Assembly: GCA_032358165.1 (NCBI GenBank)
Contig: JAALGY010000001.1
Span: 1,922,001-1,986,000, forward strand
Reading direction: 5' to 3'
Origin: Diplosphaera chodatii
Taxonomy: Eukaryota > Chlorophyta > Trebouxiophyceae > Prasiolales > Stichococcaceae
Length of the DNA: 64,000 nt
A program made the position numbers and the translations under genes. The notes beneath the pieces are model-generated. The model saw only the letters and a list, made by a program, of their open reading frames with translations, had not been told where the DNA came from and searched no databases. Below, one piece after another: positions 23,285 through 34,106 of the stretch (position 1 is the first letter of the stretch; each line of letters opens with the position of its first letter).

Positions 23285-24392
23285 TCACAGTGCTCGGTGG
23301 ACAAGCGGCGACGTGCCAGGCGGCAGGTCCAGCGGTGGCAGCCGCTGCACTGCGGTGTGCGGCATCGCTGCGGGCTGTGGTGCTGTGCGAAGCGGTGCTG
23401 CCGCCTCAGCCCAGGCGACAGACGACACCATTGTCGCCGGGCGCGGGAGGCTGCCTCCACAGTGCTGCCGCCACATGCTCTCCAGTCGTTCGTAGGTGCA
23501 CGGCCTGTTGTCGCCGGCCAGATAGTGTCCCGAGAAGCGGTCCAGCTCCAGGCGGTAGTAGTTGGCGATGTCGAAGGGCTCCGCCAGTTCCCGGAAGTTG
23601 TTGGCGCGGTACACCCAGCGGCTGGAGGCGAAGCGGACATGGTCGCCAGACGCCTCGCCAAATGCCGGCGGCAGCTTGCCCTGATGACGAGCTGTGGCGA
23701 GATGGCATCAACATGCTGCCATCTGGATGGCTTCTCTGGCATGCATGCACCGCCAGCACACTGTTCGTAGGGGCTGTCGAAGGACATCCAGTTGCTGTTC
23801 GATCTCGGCCAGTCATATGGCAGGCAGTAGGATTGCACTGCTGGCAGCATGCATGTCGCGCAGTTGTCTGCGTCACCTGCTGCATGGCGCGCAGCGTGTC
23901 GTCCCAGAACCCTTTGATCGCGTTCCGCGCCCGCTGCTCGGCGAGCAGCAGATCCATCTGCGCGGCGCGCAGCTGCTGCTCCTCCGTTGGCGTCATGTTG
24001 GGGCCGGCGGGCGGCCGGAACTGCAGCGCCGTCCACAGCGCATCGCCTGGGTACATCATCTTGATGGCATCCAGCTGCGGCATGAGACATGCCAGGGTGT
24101 GAGCAACGTGTGCACAACAGCCAGGGGCAAAATCTGGAGGCGTTATCTTGCGTGCATGATGCATGTGCAGGAGCAGCTTCCATTTGGGCTGAAATGTTGC
24201 CGCACTGACCCCCACCTGCGCCATGGCGGGCTGCGCCACCTCTGCATAGCTCTTCTCGAGAGCCTGCAAGCGCTGTTCTTGCGCGCAAGTCAGAAGATCC
24301 CACCGGGAAATCAGAAACTGTACCACCGATGCCAGGAGAGCAACCACAGATATGATGATGGCGACTATGCCAAGAGTCAGTTCCGGGCTCAT
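23285..24392 (-). CDS. EPL1: membrane-anchored protein with an EDS1/PAD4-type EP-like region (intact)
   Basis: Three phase-0 exons on the minus strand: 24392-24216, 24074-23877, 23680-23285; 256 residues. Residues 7-29 form one hydrophobic helix (GIVAIIISVVALLASVV), followed by a short helical stretch QEQRLQALEKSYAEVAQ. Residues about 98-198 resemble the C-terminal EP domain of EDS1, PAD4 and SAG101 in motif order: GFWDD (114-118), LPPAF (128-132), RWVYRANNF (146-154), AEPFDIANYYR (158-168), GHYL (176-179), RPCTYERLESMW (184-195). The plant consensus as I recall it is FWD...LP.DF...F..LVEPLDIA.YY...GHYL...RP..Y. No lipase-like domain precedes it. The tail after 198 is Ala/Pro-rich. It is head-to-head with TNL2; the start codons are 689 bp apart. 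The gene model is firm because EPL2 conserves its exons; the EP identification is a pattern call. Confidence 0.8.
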
Positions 24393-25080
24393 GGGTCACT
24401 GTTGGGTTCTGCTCCCAACAGCTGATGCAGAGCTGAGTCGGCGATGCCGGTATGACAGTGGTGCGGACACAAATACCCATGAACCACGTGATGACTGATG
24501 TGAACGCGATGCATTGGCAGCACAGCCTAAACTTTTGGGCAGCCACAAGCAGATGCTGAACCTGTCTTACTTCATTGCCATCCACAGCACGACCTGCGTT
24601 GTAGGCAGGCCGTTTGAGACTTCTGTTGCCTTCACATTGCACTGCTGCATGGTCATGAGCATAGTCATGGTAGGTGCCACACATGTATCGGCTGGTCTTC
24701 ACTGCAACTATGTGTGCAGCGCCAATCCTGGGTTGTGTTGGCAAGCCAAAGACGCAACATGCACTGCAGCTGTTGGTGCTTGACGGCAATTCGCATGTGC
24801 AGCGATAGCGCGCTCTGCTAAATTGCAGGTAAGCATTGTTCCGAAGGTGGGTCTGCACACCTTCTGTCGCACCGCATCAGGCTGTAGGTCAGGTACGCAC
24901 CACGTCTGCACACGAATGTCACAGCCTGACTAGTGCAGCTGAAGTGCCTGTGGCGCAGGCGTGCTCCCCATCCACCTGTGAGCCCACCCGAGTCTGGACG
25001 GCCATCTGCACGACATTGGCGCGGTGGCACGCTGTAGTCTGATTCCGCCCGACACAGCCCGCATCGGCCTATTGCTTAGG
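24393..25080. promoter_or_regulatory. Divergent intergenic region EPL1/TNL2, probable shared promoter
   Basis: The proposed EPL1 and TNL2 start codons point away from each other across 688 bp. The equivalent EPL2/TNL3 gap is 707 bp and is similar in parts. No TATA or other element could be fixed by eye. Part of it may be the 5' exon of TNL2, because the reading frame before IPPDTARIG stays open for some codons upstream of the chosen ATG. Confidence 0.5.
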
Positions 25081-28000
25081 ATGCCTGCCACTGCGGTCGC
25101 CGTCATGAGCCTCCTGACAGGTTGCTGGGTACCAAGTTTGCCAAAAGCAGTGCTGATGTTGATCGCTTTCTTCGGCTGCCGCGCCCTGCCGACCGCCCTG
25201 CCTGCTTTGCATCACAAGCACGCATCACTGCTGGTGTGTCCAGTACCTGTCAGCAGTACATCCCCGCGGGCTGATACACTGGGTTCCTATGTGCAGCGGC
25301 TGTTGCCATCCTGACGGGGTGCAGAACGCTCTCTGTCATGGCCAGCTGCCTGGCGCTCGCGACCTGTTGGCTCACCATCCTTGTCGCAGGTTGCTCTGAT
25401 ACCATTCATTGTCATTCTGTACAACATGCTTGCACCCCATGAGACTTGGTATTCTTATGTACCTCATATCATGGCTGTGACTGCGCCTTGACCAGCACAG
25501 ATCGTGTGTCACAACCGTAGCTTACAAGTCAGCCGAAACTGTGCATTGTCGCAGGCAGAAGCGGCATCACACCTTTGTGCAACATCTGGGCTTGGTTGAA
25601 ACCTCCACCTGTGGCAGAGGCCATTAGGTACGTGGTGTCATATGACCGAGCCGTCGCTTTCATGCTGCAGATTAGCAGAGCCTATGCGCAAATCCCAAAT
25701 GTGCTGACCCTGGTGCCGTTGCATCCCGATGACCGTGCAGGGAGAGTCAGCCAGCCAGCGGCAAGTCGTACGACGTGTTCATCAGCCATGCGGGCCCACA
25801 GAAGGCGAATTTTGCGGTGTGGCTGCAGCGGGAGCTGCGGCGCCATGGCGTCAGCGCCTTCCTGGACGAACGCAGCCTGCGGCTGGGTGACGCGGCCGAT
25901 GCGGAGATGGAGGCCGCGCTGCGCAGCTGCAGCATTGTGGTGGTGGTGCTAACGCCCGACTTCCTGCGCAGCGCCTATTGCTTAGAGGAGCTGCACTGGG
26001 CGCTGCACCCCTTTCAGCTCCACCCAGCGCAGCTGCAGACCACTGCAGCGGCAGCCGAGCAGCTCCAGCCGGCAGCTGACTGCGATGCACCCCGCCAGCA
26101 GCGCAGCAGGCGGTCGCCAGCGGTGCTGCCCGTGTTCTACCACACCAGCGACATTGGTGCGCTGCAGAGGCAATTGCAGCGGCAGTTCGCTTGGACTCGC
26201 ATCTGCTGCATATTGCCCGCACAGCTGGAGCGGCTGCGCCAGGCCAGCACCGACCTAGCTGAAGTCTGCCGATTTGCTGGTGACCGACTAGACTCGCACA
26301 ACAAGTAAGTGTATCTTTATGGTACCCGATCGCTACCTCCTGGCACTCTGTTGTCGCTTCTCCCCACCTGCTGTAAGCAGCATCGGCAGAGCAGGACGAC
26401 CTGCCCACTTTGCAGCTGCGCAAGTGATGATCAGACAGACATGCTTATCTGCAGGCTGGACGATGTTCATGTCGATGCCATCGTTGCGGAGGTGCTGCGG
26501 CGCCTGAGCCGACCGAGGTTCCACGCACCGACCTATGCTGTTGATCTTGACAGCCGAGTGCAGGTGCGGTACATTGACGACCATGACTACAATACTCACA
26601 TGCGATGCTTTGCTGTTCTGCTTCGGAACTGGAATCCCCTTGCATGCCACTGAGGATTGTGCTGTGCAATAGTGCAAGCCTATTGCCATCTGCACTCATG
26701 CATTGGCAGAGTGCTGCTGACAACACGCCACATTCGCAGGAGCTGCTGCCATTGCTGCGGCCAGACCAGCCCGGCGGCGTGCGCGTGCTCAGCCTGTACG
26801 GCATGGGCGGCATCGGCAAGACCACACTGGCCAGGGAGCTGTTCAACTGCCTCAGCGCGGGCAGCCTCACCTTCCGCAGCAGCCTCTACCTCGAGGTCGG
26901 GCAGGACACGGCCCTGGTGGACAAGCAGCGGGAGCTGCTTCACCTGCTGACCGGCAGCGCCACGTCACATGTCGGCGTCGCAGTCCTACTCCAGCAGCAG
27001 CTCATGCGGTGCACTCAGAATGCCGGGCCGCTGCTGCTGGTGCTGGACGACATCTGGGAGGAGGGGCAGCGGGATGCGCTACTGTGCCTTGACGCATTAG
27101 CAGAGGGCAGCCGCGTCGTCCTCACTGGGCGTGACAGCAGCAAACTGCACCCTGACGGCACCAGCATATGTGTTGCTTGCCGGGCAGAGGCCCTGGCGCC
27201 TCATGCGGCAGAGAGACTACTGTGCAAGCACGCCTTTGCAGCAGAGCAGGCGCCTCCAAGGTATGACACAGCCGTGAAGAAGGCCCTGGCGGTGTGCGGC
27301 GGCCTGCCGCTGGCGCTGCAGGTGGTGGGTGCCGGGATGCGCAGCCGCTCGCCAGAAGCAGCTGAGGTGCGAACTGCCAAACTGCAGTGCACAATTTAAG
27401 CAGTGCACTGCACCTCAACAGGCTTCGACAGAGGGCTCCTGCAGCACGGTTATGTTAGCACGAACATTGGCTCTGCGGTGCATAGGGCGGCATCAGCCAG
27501 CTGCTGAGAACGCGTGGCATGAGCAGCGGGCGTACCAATGCCAGCGGGACCTCCTTGGACGTGCTGAAACTGTTGGAAAGGAGCTACGATCGGCTGCCCT
27601 CCGACAATCACAGGTGCAACTGCACGGTGTCGCTTCATGCTGATTATACTCAGCTCAGTGGCACCTCTCTGCGATAGCCCTATCAGTTTGCTGCACATAC
27701 ACTGCCTAGAGCAGATGCAGGGCTGTGCCATCTGAGCGAATCTACTGCACGTTTTGCAGGCACCTTTTCCTTGACGCAGCACTGATGCTGCGCGGCCGTC
27801 CCCTGGAGCACCTGCTGGTAGTGTGGGCTGGCGTCCTGCAGCAGCAGGTCAGTGACGGCCTGCAGCAGCCTCTCACACTGGAGGACTGCCGGCAAGAGGC
27901 TGAGGAACTGTGGAGTGTGTGCGCATCTGCCACGCTTGTCAGCTGCAGCACCGCAGAGGGCGAGACCTACAGCAGGTGAACGCCTGTCTCTGGCGTGCTG

Positions 28001-29904
28001 TGCCTGTTTGGTGGTACGCTGCGGTGCGAAACACGAAGGGGGTGTCAGAGTCGAGAGTCGACTGTCAATGATGAAGGCAGGGCTCCATGGGCGCAGGGTC
28101 CAGGTGCACGACTGCATGGTGGAGATGGCGAGGTCGGTCGGCAGGCAGCTGAAACGTCCAGCGACCTGGTCCCCGAGCAGCCTCTCCCCCGAGACCAGCC
28201 TGCCGCAGGTGTCATGCTGCATGTCATTGTCGTCACATCACAAAGGTTCCATGTACTCTGGGTTGCTGTTGGCGCTGGACGACCACTCACTGTCTAGTCA
28301 GCAGACAACGCAAAACATGCTGTATTTGCACATGCGCAGGCTGATGATCTGCAAGCTCTGGCGACCCGGGTGCAGTGCGGGCCGGCAGGCGCCTCCAGCA
28401 GGCCACGCTGGAGCATCAGCCAGCTGCTGGGCCGCCACCAGCGATGCCAGCTGGCGGCTGTGGACCTGCCGCACTTCGGCACACAGGCAGCAGATGGCGG
28501 CAGCGCCGGCTCATTTTTGAGTCAGTTGCCGCCGGAGCTGCTGTACTTGCGAATGAGGGCTGCTCCGCAGCAGTGGGCATTTGGCGGGCAGCTGCTGGTG
28601 CTGGATGTGGCTGGTGAATATGCATGCGAGTACAGCCTATCAGATGGGATTGCAGCATGCAGCGGGTTGCGTCACCTGCGGCTGTCTGATACGCAGCTGC
28701 GGTCTCTGCCCATCAGCATAGGCACCCTGAGACACCTGGAGGTGCTGCTGCTGAGTGGCTGCTCCCGTCTGGAGCGGCTGCCCAACAGCATCGCCTGCCT
28801 GCAGCGGCTTAAGCACCTGAACCTGGCCAGCTGCGGCACGCTGCGGCAGCTGCCAGACAGCATCGGCAGCCTTGCCAGCTTGGAGAGGCTGAGCCTCACA
28901 GGCTGCAGAGCGCTGCGGCAGCTGCCAGACAGCATTGGCAGCCTGCTAAGCTTGGAGAGGCTGGACATCAGCTATTGCCGTGCATTGCAACGGCTGCCAG
29001 ACAGCATCAGCGGCCTGGCAGGTTGCAAGTGCTGGGCGTCAGACGTTGCGAGGCGTTGCGGCAGCTGCCAGACAGCATCGGCAGCCTGGCCATGCTGGAG
29101 ACGCTGGACATCCGGGATTGCACAGCGCTGCAGCAGCTGCCAGAAAGCATTGGCGGCCTTGCCAGCCTGAAGCAGCTGGACGTTTGTTATTGCGAAAAGC
29201 TGCAGCAACTATCAAGCAGCATCGGCGGCCTGACCAGCGTAGAAACGTTGGACATCAGTTTCTGCCTGGCACTACAGCAGCTGCCGGATGACATTGGCGG
29301 CCTGTCCAGCCTGCGCATGTTGGACGTCGGTTGCTGCCCTATGCTGCAGCAGCTGCCAGACAGCATCGGCAGGCTATCAAGCTTGGAGACGCTAGAACTC
29401 ATGGGCTGCAGAGCGTTGCAGCAGCTGCCAGACAGCATCGGCAGGCTATCAAGCTTGGAGACGCTAGAACTCATGGGCTGCAGAACGTTGCAGCAGCTGC
29501 CAGACAGCATCGGCAGCCTGTTCAGCTTAAGGGTGCTGAACCTCAAGTCCTGTGAGGCACTGCAGCAGCTGCCGGATACCATCGGCAGGCTGGCCAGCCT
29601 GAAGACGCTGGTCGTGCATCATTGCGAGGCGTTGCGGCAGCTGCCAGATAGCATTTGGGGCCTGTGCAGGTTGAAGACGCTGGACCTCAGCTTCTGCTTT
29701 AACATGCAGCAGCTGCCGGACAGCATCGGCAGCCTGGCTAGATTGGAGATGCTGGACGTCAGTTATTGCCATGAGCTGCAGCGGCTGCCAGACAGTGTTG
29801 GCGGACTTGCAAGCTTAAAGACGCTGGACGTCAGCCATTGTGCAGGCCTACAGCGGCTGCCGGGCAGTCTCAGCAGCCATCCCAGCTTACGCATCCTGCA
29901 GTGA
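25081..29904 (+). pseudogene. TNL2: transmembrane-TIR-NB-ARC-LRR receptor with a 1-bp deletion in the LRR exon
   Basis: Exons: 25081-25120, 25297-25389, 25555-25627, 25741-26304 (TIR), 26455-26563, 26740-27366 (NB-ARC), 27486-27613, 27760-27975, 28097-28208, 28340-29904 (LRR). The first three exons read MPATAVAVMSLLT, then AVAILTGC...CLALATCWLTILVAG, then a linker with IWAWLKPP; the phases (1, 1, 2) lead exactly into the phase-1 TIR exon. TIR: SYDVFISHAG and YCLEELHWAL. NB-ARC: GMGGIGKTT, LLLVLDDIW, GSRVVLTGRD, GLPLAL; MHD-like VHDCMVEMAR. The LRR exon is open in one frame to about 29019, where GGCCTGGC/AGGTTG lacks one base against the repeat consensus; the rest continues open in another frame to 29904. 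Read as is, it stops at 29170 after about ten LRRs. This is either a young pseudogene, a short functional form, or an assembly error. Confidence 0.85.
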
Positions 29905-32297
29905 CAGCAGCATAGCATGACCAGCAGCTGCCAGGACGCATCAACAGCGACTCAGGTGGGTGGGAAAGACTACTGGCAGTGTCTTGGTGCTGCAGTGGCT
30001 GCCAGTCATTAGCCGATTCATCCCATTCTGGATGGGTGTGAGGGGCTGCATGCCAGTGCGACCGCCGCAAACACCAGATGTCAACCCTACTGCATGGCAC
30101 CGGAGACGGTAGTGTATGTACACACATGAAACTTTCGCAGTTTTCCACAGGGTGCTGGCAGTTGCAGCAGCTGCTGGCTTGGCAGCCATTGCTTGTACAT
30201 CATGTCGACTTGCTAGCGGCTGCATGCCACTGCAGCAGTCTCGAGGATCACTGTGATCGTGTATACATCTGACAATGCATGCTGCAGGTCTGGCTCTCGG
30301 CAGCAATTGCTGCCGCACTGCAGGTACAAGTTATTACATATGGTTGCTGCTCAGGCGGGGTTGCAGCTGAGGTGAGGCGGCCCTGCGGCAGCCCGTACCC
30401 AGGCCCCACATCGGATCCTACTGCCGCCTGCAGCGTGCTCAGCAGCCATAGTCTAGGTGAGAGGTATGCTGTTATCTGCCTCTCAGCTCACGTGGTCACA
30501 TTACCTTGGTCTTGAACAGCGTTGCACAGGCTATCTGTCAAGCATAGCAAACATTGCACTGTGGTTTTCGAGCAGGTGTGCCTTCGTGGAGTACACCATT
30601 ATATGTCACATACTCTGCTTTTACAGCACTCGTACAAGAGTGCTGCACGTATGGTGCTATGCAGCAGCAGCAGCAGCCTGCACGGTGATGGCAGCTGGCA
30701 ACCAGGTTGCCGGCTGATAGCATCATGGTTGCTCCTGATGGCGCAGGTGCGCACAGTGGGCTGCACCTCCCTCCTGTGATGCGTGCACAATCATGTGCCA
30801 AAACCCGCATTCCAGAAACATGAGGGTGTCCCGATCTGCTGCTCAGTACAAGTGGGCAGCTGGTTCTGAACACAGGTGGCGCCTGCTACGTCAGCCAGCT
30901 GCCGCAGCTCACACCAGGAGGCCGCATCGCAGCCCGCACATGGTGCAGTCAAAGCAATACCATCTGGCCACGAGGGCACTACCACCAGTCAGTGCGCTGG
31001 TGCGTGGATCTGAGCGCTGCTGCAGGCGCCGACTGGGTGTGGACTGTGCGTTAGACACTGGCGCGATTCAGGTGCTGAAGATGTCAGCACTGACCTTGAC
31101 GTGTGCGCCATGAACTACCCTGCACACCAGTCGCAGTTGCCATGCTGGCTGTGTTGCTTCAGCCCTGCAGGGCCGTGCACACGGCAGGCATGATGGCGAA
31201 CCGAGTCAATGGCTCAGCTCCTGCATCTTTTTGTTGCAGCTGCGACATGGCCACCACAGCGCCAGCTTGGTTCTCTGGTCGTACGCCGTTGCTGCTGCTG
31301 CTGCAGGTAGGGTTGAAAGGCACCAATTTAAGCAGAGGCTACCACACATCACGGTCGCTGCAGGCTGTCCGAAGGCACATGCTGCCGCCTGCTGTGAATG
31401 TCAACTAACAATGACGGCAGCCTGGTTGCAGTGGCCAGAGGGAGGCGAGGGACTGCAGCGGCTGGCCGTCAAGGTGGCGTGCAAGCAGAGCGGAGGCAGG
31501 CGAGCCCTGCGGACGACATCAATACAGCTGCAGCGGCAGCGGTGGATGCAATGATGGCGCCGCAGCGGCTGCTGCAACATCAGCAACATCAGGTCTCAGA
31601 TGCATGCCGAGGCAATGGTGCCAGTGCAGCATGGCGCTGGCGATGCCGCAGACGCACCACCAGCACTTCAACAGCCCAGCAGCCAATGCTGGCGCACTCA
31701 TTGCAGCAGATGCATGGTGCTGTAGGCCCATGTGCATGGCCGGCGCACCCCTTCACGACGATAGTCATACAGTATCGTGTGCAGACATTGCGAAAACTTG
31801 GACATTGCATCAGGCATCAGCCAAGATTAAAACCACTTTATTGTACTTCGAAGGAGGGCTACAGCTTGACAATTGGACTGTACCGGTACATCTGATTTTC
31901 AGCCCTTTGGAAGCCTCGTGTTACAGCTGCACCAGCATTGCAGTCAGTTGCAGTGCTCCCCTATCTTAACTTAACAGATAGGTCAGCACCATCTGACCTC
32001 ATCCCTCCTCCTCCTCCTCCTCTCCTCAAACTACACCAGACCGTCATTGTTGACTCGCTGCACATCAGTCCAGGTCGCGGGCCCGCAATCTATTTGACCC
32101 TACATCTGGTGCCTGTTCTACCTTGCTCACGAACTCTTTCCCAATCAGTGCCCGGTACTCGCACCATTGTTGTGGGACCCACAGTGTGAGGGCCTAAAAT
32201 ACACATGTTGTACAGTCAACAATCACACACTCTGACACAGTGTAACACCATGGGTGTCCAAAGCTGGAATGTTGCCATGGCAGGGTGTGGCACCCCA
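29905..32297. other. TNL2 downstream region, no gene assigned
   Basis: Contains the 3' UTR of TNL2, alignable with that of TNL1 (GGTGGGTG near 29954, ACCAGATGTCA near 30074). The candidate exon counterpart 30288-30371 reads VWLSAAIAAAL at its start. A stretch bounded by CACAG and open from 30876 to a stop at 31054 reads GGACYVSQLPQLTPGGRIAA, with spaced Cys/Trp residues (TWCSQ, RWCVDL, DWVWTV); a weak relative of its beginning (GGASCYV) is near 22535. It looks protein-like, but I recognise no family. 31424-31550 is similar to 21591-21720. Confidence 0.35.
32005..32027. repeat. CTC microsatellite
   Basis: An imperfect (CTC)n run about 23 bp long lies in the region between TNL2 and EPL2. It is near the junction of the two tandem ~9-kb units but shows no other sign of being a boundary. 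Confidence 0.7.
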
Positions 32298-33399
32298 TCA
32301 CAGGGCGTGATGCACGAGCGGCGACATGCCAGGCGGTAGGCCCAGCGGTGGCAGCCGTTGCACTGCGGTGTGCGGCATCGCTGCAGGCTGAGGTGCAGTG
32401 CGAAGCGGTGCTGCCGCCTCAGCCCAGGCGACAGACGACACCATTGTCGCCAGGCGCGGGAGCCTGCCTCCACAGTGCTGCCGCCACATGCTCTCCAGTC
32501 GCTCATAGGTGCTGGGCCTGTTGTCGCCCTCCAGATAGTGCCCCGAGAAGCGGTCCAGCTCCAGGCGGTAGTAGTTGGCGATGTCGAAGGGCTCCGCCAG
32601 TTCCCGGAAGTTGTTGGCGCGGTACACCCAGCGGCTGGAGGCGAAGCGGACATGGTCGCCGGACGCCTCGCCAAACGCCCGTCCGGTGGCAGCTTGCCCT
32701 GGTGACAAGCGGTGGCGAGTGGTACGCTGGTGTCCCAAGGGCACCATCGGTGGAACCACGAACCAAAACACCTTGAAAAGCAGGCAATGGTGCTCGGTAC
32801 TCCATGCCAGGTGTCATATAACAGGCAGGTGATCTGGATTGACAACATGCATGCCGCGCATCGTCTGAAGTACCTGCTGCATGGCGCGCAACGTGTCGTC
32901 CCAGAACCCTTTGGTCGCGTTCCGTGCCCGCTGCTCGGCGAGCAGCAGGTCCATCTGCGCGGCGCGCAGCTGCTGCTCCTCCGTTGGCGTCATGTTGGGG
33001 CCGGCGGGCGGCCGGAACTGCAGCGCCGTCCACAGCGCATCGCCTGGGTACATCATCTTGATGGCATCCAGCTGCGGCATGAGACGTGGCAGGGTGTGAG
33101 CAGCGCGTACACAACAGCCAGGAGCCAAACCTGGAGGCGTTGTCTTGCATGCATGATGCATGTGCAGTGCAGGCGCAGCTTCCAGAGGCAGGCTGCTCTG
33201 TGGTCACACTGATCCCCACCTGCGCCATGGCGGGCTGCGCCACCTCTGCGTGCCACCTCTTCTTAAGGGCCTGCAAGCGCTGTTCTGTTGTGCCAGTGAA
33301 GAGGTCTCAGCGGGAGATCAAGAACTGAACCACCGATGCCAGGAGAGCGACCACAGATGTGATGATGGCGACTATGCCAAGAATCAGTTCTGGGCTCAT
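32298..33399 (-). pseudogene. EPL2: second copy of the membrane-anchored EP-like gene, disrupted
   Basis: Minus-strand exons matching EPL1: 33399-33220, 33071-32874, 32698-32298. Exon 1 keeps the hydrophobic helix (MSPELILGIVAIITSVVALL), but codon 31, Trp in EPL1, is TGA at 33307-33309. Exon 2 differs from EPL1 at one or two residues (NATKGFWDD for NAIKGFWDD). Exon 3 is 401 bp against 396 bp in EPL1: five extra bases between LPP and AFGEASGD shift the frame when spliced as in EPL1. Downstream, all EP-like motifs remain (RWVYRANNF, AEPFDIANYYR, GHYL, RPSTYERLESMW). High residual identity means that loss was recent, or that a different start and splice rescue part of it. It lies head-to-head with TNL3, 707 bp apart. 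Confidence 0.8.
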
Positions 33400-34106
33400 G
33401 GGTCGCTGCTGGATGCCGGCCTGTACAACCTGCTATAACGCTTTTGCAGCGCAGATGTTCAGGTGAGTCGAGGCAACGAACGCGGACAAAGTGTGCACAC
33501 AGATACTCCCCATAGCATGACTTACGTGATGACTGATTGTGACCGAATGCGTGATCCATGGCAGCGCAGCGTGACTATCAGGCAGATGCCGAATAAAGGT
33601 CACTGCAATATCAGCCGCAGTACGATCTGTCGTGGAGCCGGCCATGGGTGAGCCTCCTGCTGCGTTCACATAGCATTCAACCATTGTTGCTGCATAATCA
33701 TGCTGGGGCCACCTATCCGCTGATCTGCACCGCACCTCCGCGTCTGCGACAGCGAAGTTCTTGGGCTGTTCTGGCCAGCCTGAGACGCAACATGCACAGC
33801 CGCTATCAATGTGTGACGGCTGATCGCGTGTGCGTCGATCGATAGTGCGCTCTGCCAGACGACTGCAGGTGTGCACCATTCGATGGGTGGGCCTTCGCAC
33901 CGTCTGTTGCACCGCATCGGGCTGTACCTCAGGCGCGCAGCACATGGAACCTCACACGTTCCAGTCTGACCAGCTAGCTGAAGTGCTTGTGGCGCAGGCT
34001 CGCCCATCCAGCGGTGCTCAGGCGTTCGTCCTGTACGGCCAGCTGAAAACATTTGAAGCGGTGGGTGGTGCCGCCCGACGTTGCCCGCATCGGCCCACTG
34101 CTCAGC
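33400..34106. promoter_or_regulatory. Divergent intergenic region EPL2/TNL3
   Basis: Counterpart of 24393-25080. A segment at 33946-34056 is open and reads MEPHTFQSDQLAEVLVAQAR..., similar to the TNL2 flank (AAEVPVAQA at 24936). It could be an upstream TNL3 exon, but its frame does not join the hydrophobic exon (an in-frame TGA intervenes), so I left it out of the gene model. Confidence 0.45.

Noticed and set aside
23290..24102. 270-codon plus-strand frame across EPL1
   Set aside because: It crosses two introns of EPL1, and it shows no motifs, whereas the minus strand has conserved exons in both copies.
29020..29030. Splicing as an explanation for the TNL2 frame change (GCAG/GTTGC looks like a donor)
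   Set aside because: No acceptor nearby restores the repeat register, and the two frames abut with only one base missing from the LRR consensus.
33946..34056. Extra first exon for TNL3 (MEPHTFQSDQLAEV...)
   Set aside because: Its frame does not join the hydrophobic exon; an in-frame TGA intervenes, and the TNL2 counterpart is frame-shifted relative to it. It is only noted as possible.
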